Shown here: positions 11,761 to 21,261 of the stretch, one piece after another
Layout of the letters: each line of letters opens with the position of its first letter
Position numbering within the stretch: the first letter of the stretch is position 1
Source of the DNA: Flaveria trinervia
Lineage: Eukaryota > Streptophyta > Magnoliopsida > Asterales > Asteraceae
DNA: 64,000 nucleotides
Assembly: GCA_025506515.1 (NCBI GenBank)
Contig: CM046451.1
Span: 54,824,249-54,888,248 of the forward strand
Direction of reading: 5' to 3'
Notes under the pieces: model-generated
Databases searched by the model: none
What the model was told of the DNA's origin: nothing
What the model saw: the letters and a program-made list of their open reading frames with translations, nothing else
Made by a program: the position numbers and the translations under genes

Positions 11761-13438
11761 AACACCGTGAAACTATTGCATTGACCCCCTTTACTGGGAT
11801 GCAAATGCATATCTACACGTCAATATATGTATACACGTTACATCAAAATGTATAATTGTAGTCTTGAAATTTTATTATAATGCATAATTTTTAGAGATAT
11901 ATCTATTAGTGTATAAATAGAAATAATAGTATAGATAACTAAAATTCTTTCTTGATAATAATATGAGTAATACTATCATAACTAGCATAAAGAGTATTAC
12001 GTATAGAAACATTAAGGAACGTAGTAGTTATAGAATTATTAAAAGAATAGATAATGTTATCGATAACAATAATGGAAAAAATTACGGTCTATCATCGTTC
12101 ATAAAAACTAACTTATGTCATAGACATTTATGTGTAACCATCATATCAACACTGTCATAGACATTTATGTGTAACCATCATATCAACACTCTTAGTCATA
12201 TCTATTATATTTAAAGTTCTAGTTTAAGAGTCGGTGTACATCATATGAACGTATTATAAAACTAGGTTATAAACCCGTGTATTACACATAAATGACTTTC
12301 ACTAGTTTGAGCAACTAAAGATAAGAAAATGTCTCCTAAATGGGTTCGTCAAAGAAAATAAATACGTATCTAAATAATTGAAAATGAAGAGTGGGAATAA
12401 GAACGTAAAGAGTTCATTCATTCATTCTCACCAAATATCAAGAAACTTGAATTTGCAAGGCACTTCTTAGTAGCCTGATAAAACACCATTCCAATCTATG
12501 ATAACATAACCTCTAAAACTCATACGTGGTAATTAAAAGCCTTACCACTTGTCTTTAGTATTCTAGATGGATTCTAAGTAACCATAGTGCACTTGCCATG
12601 TTACATGTCAACAAAAACATGTGTTTTCTTGACATGCACTTGATAACTATAGATACTACAAGTGAGAGGTGTTGAATAGTTTGCTCGATTGCAAAAGCTA
12701 TATGAAAAAGTTGTTTAATTAGGGACTTCTTAATTCAATCAACCTTTAAAATAATATACGAAGGGACTATGGGGTGACAAGATTTGTTTAGCTCAAATCT
12801 TCACCTCCTTGAAATCCAATTTAACATTTGTACGTGGGACCTTCCCTTCGTCCTACCAATGATTCATATTTTAGAAGAATAATATTAATTGCTTAACCAC
12901 ACTTAAACCAAATAAGAACATTTTTGTAATTGCAATCCTTTTGGAAGAACTCCATCCATATATTCCATTTAACATTTTCATTTATGATTCAATTTCTATT
13001 ACTAGTACATGAGACAATATGAAGATTTGTATGGGTTTAGTTCATTTAACGTGAGTGGAAATAAAAACAGAATATAAAATGGAGAACGGAAGAACACATT
13101 ATGAACAAATGAAACCTTATTTCACTTGTAGAAAAATAACAAATATCTCAAATAACAAGAAATGACAAACATGCAACTGAAAGTATGTTGTATTGAAACC
13201 GTGCCCCAATGATAAAATAAGTTTTTTGATATAAAGCCTAAATAAACATCAACGTGTCACAAACTCGAAACATCCCTCATTGTCAAATGAATAACGGAAT
13301 TTAACAGAATTCATACCTTTTAGGAGGAAAATTCTTCAAGACCCAAAAGCGATTGGTGTTAAACATGACTCTGCATCATGGTTATCGGTTGGAATATGGA
13401 TTTTCTAGATATCTAGGTTTAATGGTTACATTTTGGGT
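11761..13438. other. Intergenic stretch without recognised gene
   Basis: AT-rich DNA with no frame longer than 65 codons and no recognised domain. The only visible structure is a 37-bp sequence in two perfect tandem copies at about 12118-12191. The missing 5' exon or promoter of FANCM could lie here, but I could not identify it. Confidence 0.5.
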
Positions 13439-13875
13439 CATGGTTATAAAGACCTCTAGGCGCTAGTCGGGCGGTGGGATACCGACTAGCAATTAATCGG
13501 GATTACTAGGGATTAATCGAATTCAAACTTTTATAAGTAATTTTTAGTTTTATATATACACACACTCATTTTTATATTAAAATATTACAAAAATGTTCAG
13601 ATTTATATATATACAAACACATTTGACCAAAATTTACGCGTATTTGGCCAAAATTTTCAAGGTTTGCCTGTAAATTCAAACATTTGGCTGGACCAAAATG
13701 TGACCGGAACCTAGCCGCTGATTAGGACCAACTAGGACCGATTTGGACCGATTTTGTTCGACTAGGTCCGAATACCGATTTTATCCACCAACTACATGAA
13801 ATTGCCAAGGTAACCGACCGACTAGCGATTAATCATCGATTAATCAGCCGGCTAGGCCGATTTTTCCAATATTGT
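13439..13875. mobile_element. hAT-type MITE (copy 1)
   Basis: A non-coding element of about 436 bp with a GC-rich CTAGGCGCTAGTCGGGCGG head, an AT-rich middle and a CGATTAATC...GCCGGCTAGGCCGA tail, the same architecture as the copies at 22091, 38962 and 40685. Ends CATGGTTATAAAG and (reverse complement) CAATATTGGAAAAATCG are imperfect inverted repeats. It is flanked by TTTTGGGT on both sides (13431-13438 and 13876-13883), an 8-bp target duplication as made by hAT transposases. Confidence 0.75.
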
Positions 13876-14077
13876 TTTTGGGTGCGATTCGGAGGTTCTC
13901 AAATGAATGTGTGCGAGGTCATTAATCAAATTTTAGGGTTTTGATAGTCAAAATAGGGAAGTGAATTTGGATTTTTAGTGTAAGGGGCTGTTTGGTAGCT
14001 TCTTAATGGTTCCATTACGAGGCTACCTCTGAATGGTTAAGTGATGTATGCATTTGTTTAAAAAAAATCACCTCTGA

Positions 14078-14497
14078 ATGGTTCCATTCAGCACTGAATG
14101 GTTAAGTGATGGGAAGATGCTGAATAAAAATGTTTACACAAATACCCTTCATAAACAAAACAAAAAAAAGAAGATCGCTACCCACCTTTCCCTCCACCCG
14201 ACCTGCAACCTTCTGGCCGCCGCTCCACCGTCGCCGACACCCACGTCGCCGTCGCCGTCACCCCTTGCCATCGCTCCACCGGCGCCGCCACCCCCGTTGC
14301 CATCTCCCCGCCAGCCGCCGCTCCACCTCGTCGTTGCAACCTGCTCTCTTCAAGGTAAGATTCCAATCTTGTTTTTTCTTGATTTCTTTCGAGATTTGCA
14401 CTACAACACTTTATTTACATGTTTTATCATCTATTTGATTACCTACCATCATGTTTACATATGTAATTTCATGGATTTGATTTCTAGGGTTTTATAA
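14078..14497 (+). other. Pro/Ser-rich frames near the Harbinger left end
   Basis: A GC-rich patch (14190-14345) of CCGCCGCC-type sequence is open in several frames on both strands and gives Pro/Arg- or Gly/Ala-rich translations. This is typical of compositional bias in a 5' untranslated region. I see no conserved domain, so I do not call a protein; it may be part of the promoter or leader of the Harbinger ORF1. Confidence 0.3.
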
Positions 14498-14539
14498 GTT
14501 TAAAAAATGGGGTTTTTATGAAATTGGGTTTTGTTTCAT

Positions 14540-15060
14540 TGTTTGAAGAATTTATGTGAATGTTAGTAGTTTGTGCAAGTTGTTATAACTATTAATTGAA
14601 GAATATAGATTGATTCAATAGTTCATAGTTTATGAAATTGGGTTTTGTTTGATTATTTGAAGAATTTGTGCAAGTTTGTGGAAATTAGGTTTATTATTGT
14701 CTAATATGGATTGATTCAATAGTTTATAGTTTATGAAATTAGGTTTTGTTTCATTGTTTGAAGAATTTGTGAGAATGTTAGACGTTTGTGCAAGTTGGTA
14801 TAACTATTTAATTGAAGAATATGGATTGATTCAATAGTTCATAGTTTATAAAATTGGGTTTTGTTTGATTGTTTGAAGAATTTGTGCAAGTTTGTGGATG
14901 TTGGTAGTTTGTGCAAGTTGGTATAACTATTTAACTGAAGAATATGGTTTGATTCAATAGTTCATAGTTTATGAAATTGGATGGTGTTTGATTGTTTGAA
15001 GAATGTGTGCAAGTTTGTGTACGTTGGTAGTTTGTGCAAGTTGGTATACTCATTGAATTA
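14540..15060 (+). repeat. Internal minisatellite-like repeats
   Basis: About five imperfect repeats of a 105-170 bp phrase combine TTGAAGAATTTGTGCAAG, GGTATAACTATTTAATTG and GGATTGATTCAATAGTTC. Two or three of these repeats are carried into each of the following 1.83-kb units. Confidence 0.6.
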
Positions 15061-15124
15061 AAGTTTGTCACAATCCTAGTTTTTAAGAACTTCTCTTCTT
15101 GTATATTTGCATTATTTGAAGAAA

Positions 15125-15460
15125 ATGGCTCAAAAAAGGATTAGGATTAACTGAAAGTAAGATGGGGTTGAAAAAACTTTTCTAGAAACATGTTTCCATG
15201 AATTGACTCTTCATGGACGTGAGGGAAGCAGTCTTAAGCAACTTTCTTGGAAGAATGTAGCAGAAAAATTAAAAACATAACACAATTTTATAGCGGATCA
15301 AAGACAAATGAAGAATCGTTACGACTATCTTAAAGCTAAATTTGCCTCTTGGACAAAGCTAAAAAACAAAACCGACAATATATATGATCCCATAACAAAC
15401 TCATTTAATTTGTCGGAAGAAGAATGACAGTTAGAGATGAAGGTATTGCGCTAATATTTT
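15125..15460 (+). pseudogene. Harbinger ORF1 (Myb/SANT-like) remnant, first of three copies
   Basis: The frame starts ATGGCTCAAAAAAGG. Read through stops it gives ETCFHELTLHGREG, SWKNVAEKLKT, QRQMKNRYDYLKAKFASW and a WxxL-like segment, the pattern of the plant Myb/SANT-like (Myb_DNA-bind_3) domain. PIF/Harbinger elements use such a protein to bind their ends and bring in the transposase. Three in-frame stops (after RIRIN, after KLKT and after SEEE) make it non-functional. Identical copies start at 16953 and 18785, with the same stops, so the stops predate the tandem duplication. Confidence 0.65.
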
Positions 15461-15805
15461 TAAATAATAATAATTTTTATTATATTTGAGGGTTCTACTT
15501 CCACTGGGTTCGATAGTTAGGGGCCATCATCAACACTTCCCCATCCTTTTGATGAAGTGTTTGATCAAAATTAGACGGCCTTGATGAATCGATTGCACTC
15601 AACTGGAAGTATCTGTTAATGAAGAGTCATCTGATCGTTCTAAAAATAAAAGGAAAACCCCGACTACCAGTGTTAGTGAAGAGTCAACAATTTGAACTAA
15701 AGCTAAAAAGAAGAAACGAAAAGACAAGGAAACATTAAACTCAAAGTTAATAGAGGTTGGGGAGCAAATCTCTCAGGTTGCAAAGATATTAATTGAAAAA
15801 CTAAT

Positions 15806-16090
15806 TTGTCTAATGATATGGATGCATGTATGGACAAGTTGGAGAGTTTAGGACGGGGAATGTTTGATGCAAAATATCAAACAAATGGCTCCATATGGTG
15901 TGTTGAAGGCAATATTTTCAATCTTAAAACAAATGGCTCCATTTTTTTTAAAATTCAAAGAGGCATAATTATTGCTTGTTTTGCTGTCCATAATTTTATA
16001 CGAAAATGCAACATTAGTGATCCGTTATTTTTTGAATACGACGAGAACACAATGTTTGCAGAACTACAAGATGGTAATAGTGATGGCTAG
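15806..16090 (+). pseudogene. Fused ORF1 tail and Harbinger transposase C-terminus (copy 1)
   Basis: A 94-codon frame. Residues 1-18 (MDACMDKLESLGRGMF) resemble the coiled end of the Myb-like ORF1. From about residue 52, KIQRGIIIACFAVHNFIRK and FFEYDE match the last part of PIF/Harbinger DDE transposases (DDE_Tnp_4), around the final helix. Between them, another frame of the same DNA reads VLKAIFSILKQMAP, a known transposase segment, so a one-base indel lies near 15930. The catalytic Asp residues and most of the transposase are deleted, so it cannot work. Confidence 0.6.
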
Positions 16091-17634
16091 TTCATTCATG
16101 ATATAGAGTGGGGTTCACAAAGCATTAATATATGAATAATTTGCGTGACGCGATAGCTACCCATTTAGTTTCAAGTGATTAACATTTGGATTTTAGTATG
16201 TTATATTTGGATTTTAATATGTTGTATTTGGTAGTTGTATTTGGATTTTAATATGTTGAGTTTGAATTTTAATATGTTGTATTTGGATTTTATCATGTTG
16301 TATTTGGAATAATTTTTGTGATGTTTTGTATTTTTTTATAAATATTTATCATTCAGTGTATTCATTCATATATATAACAAAACAATTTCATTTTATAAAT
16401 ACAAAATGATTCAAAAGGGTAAAATAGTTATTCTGCATATATTGGTTTAAATGTAATCAAACAGCCACTTATTAGTTTAACACTTAATCATTCAGACTTT
16501 TTAATTATTTAAAACTCTTAATTATTTATCATTTAATGATTTTGATGCAACCAAACAGACAACATGATTTAGGTTAACTATTTAATTGAAGAATTTGTGA
16601 GAATGTTAGACGTTTGTGCAAGTTGGTATAACTATTTAATTGAAGAATATGGATTGATTCAATAGTTCATAGTTTATAAAATTGGGTTTTGTTTGATTGT
16701 TTGAAGAATTTGTGCAAGTTTGTGGATGTTGGTAGTTTGTGCAAGTTGGTATAACTATTTAACTGAAGAATATGGTTTGATTCAATAGTTCATAGTTTAT
16801 GAAATTGGATGGTGTTTGATTGTTTGAAGAATGTGTGCAAGTTTGTGTACGTTGGTAGTTTGTGCAAGTTGGTATACTCATTGAATTAAAGTTTGTCACA
16901 ATCCTAGTTTTTAAGAACTTCTCTTCTTGTATATTTGCATTATTTGAAGAAAATGGCTCAAAAAAGGATTAGGATTAACTGAAAGTAAGATGGGGTTGAA
17001 AAAACTTTTCTAGAAACATGTTTCCATGAATTGACTCTTCATGGACGTGAGGGAAGCAGTCTTAAGCAACTTTCTTGGAAGAATGTAGCAGAAAAATTAA
17101 AAACATAACACAATTTTATAGCGGATCAAAGACAAATGAAGAATCGTTACGACTATCTTAAAGCTAAATTTGCCTCTTGGACAAAGCTAAAAAACAAAAC
17201 CGACAATATATATGATCCCATAACAAACTCATTTAATTTGTCGGAAGAAGAATGACAGTTAGAGATGAAGGTATTGCGCTAATATTTTTAAATAATAATA
17301 ATTTTTATTATATTTGAGGGTTCTACTTCCACTGGGTTCGATAGTTAGGGGCCATCATCAACACTTCCCCATCCTTTTGATGAAGTGTTTGATCAAAATT
17401 TAGACGGCCTTGATGAAATCGATTGCACTCAACTGGAAGTATCTGTTAATGAAGAGTCATCTGATCGTTCTAAAAATAAAAGGAAAACCCCGACTACCAG
17501 TGTTAGTGAAGAGTCAACAATTTGAACTAAAGCTAAAAAGAAGAAACGAAAAGACAAGGAAACATTAAACTCAAAGTTAATAGAGGTTGGGGAGCAAATC
17601 TCTCAGGTTGCAAAGATATTAATTGAAAAACTAA

Positions 17635-17919
17635 TTGTCTAATGATATGGATGCATGTATGGACAAGTTGGAGAGTTTAGGACGGGGAATGTTTGATGCA
17701 AAATATCAAACAAATGGCTCCATATGGTGTGTTGAAGGCAATATTTTCAATCTTAAAACAAATGGCTCCATTTTTTTTAAAATTCAAAGAGGCATAATTA
17801 TTGCTTGTTTTGCTGTCCATAATTTTATACGAAAATGCAACATTAGTGATCCGTTATTTTTTGAATACGACGAGAACACAATGTTTGCAGAACTACAAGA
17901 TGGTAATAGTGATGGCTAG
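17635..17919 (+). pseudogene. Fused ORF1 tail and Harbinger transposase C-terminus (copy 2)
   Basis: Identical 94-residue translation to the copy at 15806, 1,829 bp downstream, in the second tandem unit. The protein is unchanged while the flanking DNA differs by single-base indels, as in the copy at 19467. Confidence 0.6.
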
Positions 17920-19466
17920 TTCATTCATGATATAGAGTGGGGTTCACAAAGCATTAATTATATGAATAATTTGCGTGACGCGATAGCTACCCATTTAGTT
18001 TCAAGTGATTAACATTTGGATTTTAGTATGTTATATTTGGATTTTAATATGTTGTATTTGGTAGTTTGTATTTGGATTTTAATATGTTGAGTTTGAATTT
18101 TAATATGTTGTATTTGGATTTTATCATGTTGTATTTGGAATAATTTTTGTGATGTTTTGTATTTTTTTATAAATATTTATCATTCAGTGTATTCATTCAT
18201 ATATATAACAAAACAATTTCATTTTATTAAATACAAAATGATTCAAAAGGGTAAAATAGTTATTCTGCATATATTGGTTTAAATGTAATCAAACAGCCAC
18301 TTATTAGTTTAACACTTAATCATTCAGACTTTTTAATTATTTAAAACTCTTAATTATTTATCATTTAATGATTTTGATGCAACCAAACAGACAACATGAT
18401 TTAGGTTAACTATTTAATTGAAGAATTTGTGAGAATGTTAGACGTTTGTGCAAGTTGGTATAACTATTTAATTGAAGAATATGGATTGATTCAATAGTTC
18501 ATAGTTTATAAAATTGGGTTTTGTTTGATTGTTTGAAGAATTTGTGCAAGTTTGTGGATGTTGGTAGTTTGTGCAAGTTGTTATAACTATTTAATTGAAG
18601 AATATGGATTGATTCAATAGTTCATAGTTTATGAAATTGGATGGTGTTTGATTGTTTGAAGAATGTGTGCAAGTTTGTGTACGTTGGTAGTTTGTGCAAG
18701 TTGGTATACTCATTGAATTAAAGTTTGTCACAATCCTAGTTTTTAAGAACTTCTCTTCTTGTATATTTGCATTATTTGAAGAAAATGGCTCAAAAAAGGA
18801 TTAGGATTAACTGAAAGTAAGATGGGGTTGAAAAAACTTTTCTAGAAACATGTTTCCATGAATTGACTCTTCATGGACGTGAGGGAAGCAGTCTTAAGCA
18901 ACTTTCTTGGAAGAATGTAGCAGAAAAATTAAAAACATAACACAATTTTATAGCGGATCAAAGACAAATGAAGAATCGTTACGACTATCTTAAAGCTAAA
19001 TTTGCCTCTTGGACAAAGCTAAAAAACAAAACCGACAATATATATGATCCCATAACAAACTCATTTAATTTGTCGGAAGAAGAATGACAGTTAGAGATGA
19101 AGGTATTGCGCTAATATTTTTAAATAATAATAATTTTTATTATATTTGAGGGTTCTACTTCCACTGGGTTCGATAGTTAGGGGCCATCATCAACACTTCC
19201 CCATCCTTTTGATGAAGTGTTTGATCAAAATTTAGACGGCTTGATGAAATCGATTGCACTCAACTGGAAGTATCTGTTAATGAAGAGTCATCTGATCGTT
19301 CTAAAAATAAAAGGAAAACCCCGACTACCAGTGTTAGTGAAGAGTCAACAATTTGAACTAAAGCTAAAAAGAAGAAACGAAAAGACAAGGAAACATTAAA
19401 CTCAAAGTTAATAGAGGTTGGGGAGCAAATCTCTCAGGTTGCAAAGATATTAATTGAAAAACTAAT

Positions 19467-19751
19467 TTGTCTAATGATATGGATGCATGTATGGACAAGT
19501 TGGAGAGTTTAGGACGGGGAATGTTTGATGCAAAATATCAAACAAATGGCTCCATATGGTGTGTTGAAGGCAATATTTTCAATCTTAAAACAAATGGCTC
19601 CATTTTTTTTAAAATTCAAAGAGGCATAATTATTGCTTGTTTTGCTGTCCATAATTTTATACGAAAATGCAACATTAGTGATCCGTTATTTTTTGAATAC
19701 GACGAGAACACAATGTTTGCAGAACTACAAGATGGTAATAGTGATGGCTAG
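19467..19751 (+). pseudogene. Fused ORF1 tail and Harbinger transposase C-terminus (copy 3)
   Basis: Third identical copy, 1,832 bp after the second. The preceding 19217-19399 frame is the middle of the ORF1 remnant (basic KKKRKDKE run) read in a shifted frame. Confidence 0.6.
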
Positions 19752-20280
19752 TTCATTCATGATATAGAGTGGGGTTCACAAAGCATTAATTATATGAATA
19801 ATTTGCGTGACGCGATAGCTACCCATTTAGTTTCAAGTGATTAACATTTGGATTTTAGTATGTTATATTTGGATTTTAATATGTTGTATTTGGTAGTTTG
19901 TATTTGGATTTTAATATGTTGAGTTTGAATTTTAATATGTTGTATTTGGATTTTATCATGTTGTATTTGGAATAATTTTTGTGATGTTTTGTATTTTTTT
20001 ATAAATATTTATCATTCAGTGTATTCATTCATATATATAACAAAACAATTTCATTTTATTAAATACAAAATGATTCAAAAGGGTAAAATAGTTATTCTGC
20101 ATATATTGGTTTAAATGTAATCAAACAGCCACTTATTAGTTTAACACTTAATCATTCAGACTTTTTAATTATTTAAAACTCTTAATTATTTATCATTTAA
20201 TGATTTTGATGCAACCAAACAGACAACATGATTTAGGTTAGATATTTAATAGAGGTTATTGATTTTGAATTTGGTTAGGG

Positions 20281-21261
20281 TTGCATAGGCAGAAGTGGAG
20301 GCTTGGTAGTTCACGTATGGGTTCTTGTCGCCAGTTGACACTTGATAGATACATTGAACTGAAATCCGCCACTCAATGTGATCCACAAGATGATGATGAT
20401 GATGAATGCGTTCGTATCGGCCCCCAAGATGATGATGAAAGCGTTCGTATTGATCCCGAGGCCGCAAAAACCTGGCTATACCCAGGTATTTGAATCTTTA
20501 TCTTCTTACAATCATCGTTTTTGGGGTTTTCAAAAACAACGACAACGATTACTAATACTTGTAATTTGAAGCTTACATTCTTAATCTTTCGTGCATGGCA
20601 GAATACCCCCCTGTTCGTGATTATCAAGTTTCTATTACCAAGACAGCTTTATTTCAAAACACATTGGTCTCTCTGCCTACAGGACTCGGGAAAACCCTTA
20701 TTGCTGCTGTTGTCATGTATAATTACTACAGATGGTTTCCTAAAGGTGATGATGATGATCATGTTTGCAATTCCGTCTCATCTCATCTCAGGCTTTGTTA
20801 GCAAGTTGCCTACTTACCAGTTGCTACTTCATTACTTTAAACTAGTTATCATATATGACTGTTAACCTCATTGCATACTTGTATCATTTGATAATAATAA
20901 AGTTTTGCAAGTTGAATCAAACATGTGTCTCTACATCTGGATTGAATGTTTAATCAGGTCTTCTAATTGCAGGAAAGATTGTATTTGCTGCTCCTTCACG
21001 TCCCCTTGTTATGCAACAAATAGAAGCATGCCATAATATTGTGGGAATTCCACAAGTGAGCTATCACCTATAAGTTCTTTCGGTATAAATTCTGAATCAC
21101 ACAATTAAAGTTCTAAAGTTTTGTGTTTTCAACAATATTGTTACAGGAACGGACAATTGATTTGACAGGACAAACAAATCCTTTAAAAAGAGCTTCATTG
21201 TGGAAAGATAAGCAAATCTTCTTCGTGACCCCACAAGTTCTTGAAAAGGATATACAATCGG
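20281..21261 (+). CDS. FANCM: FANCM exons 1-4: N-terminal region and helicase motifs I, Ia, Ib
   Basis: Exon 1 (to 20485) has RQLTLDRYI, an Asp-rich stretch and DPEAAKTWLYP, which precede the helicase domain in plant FANCM. An upstream in-frame TGA is at 20266; the first ATG is 20317 (MGSCRQ), but plant homologues have a longer N-terminus, so an earlier exon or the true start is probably missing. Exon 2 (20602-20745) carries the Walker A motif LPTGLGKTLIAA and the Q-like VRDYQ. Exon 3 (20973-21055) has VFAAPSRPLVMQQ (Ia). Exon 4 (21147-21261) has FVTPQVLEKDI. Donors are GT except exon 4, whose only frame-keeping donor is GCAAGT. Confidence 0.9.

Larger units (their letters stand above)
13984..20235 (+). 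mobile_element. PIF/Harbinger-derived element with 1.83-kb unit in triplicate
   Basis: The left end GGGGCTGTTTGGTAGC and the right end, which reads TGTCTGTTTGGTTGC in reverse complement, form a short imperfect inverted terminus; the subterminal TCTGAATG.TTAAGTG is also shared. The core contains a Myb/SANT-like ORF1 remnant and the C-terminal piece of a DDE transposase. The core unit is present three times in tandem (about 14761-16588, 16589-18420, 18421-20235) at near identity, with small homopolymer indels. I could not find a clear 3-bp target duplication. Its right end lies about 45 bp before the first recognisable FANCM coding sequence. Confidence 0.65.

Noticed and set aside
11963..12160. 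65-codon plus frame in the intergenic region
   Set aside because: Ile/Ser/Asn-rich, AT-driven, no domain, and it overlaps the 37-bp tandem repeat.
14130..14438. Overlapping long frames with His/Arg/Pro-rich translations on both strands
   Set aside because: They come from a short GC-rich CCG-repeat patch; all frames are open by composition and none has a domain.
20373..20627. Minus-strand and shifted plus-strand frames over FANCM exon 1
   Set aside because: They are shadows of the Asp-rich GATGAT repeat in exon 1; the plus frame with DPEAAKTWLYP and its splice sites explains the region.
20521..20865. 114-codon plus frame across FANCM exon 2
   Set aside because: It is in the wrong frame; the Walker A frame in 20602-20745 is the real one.
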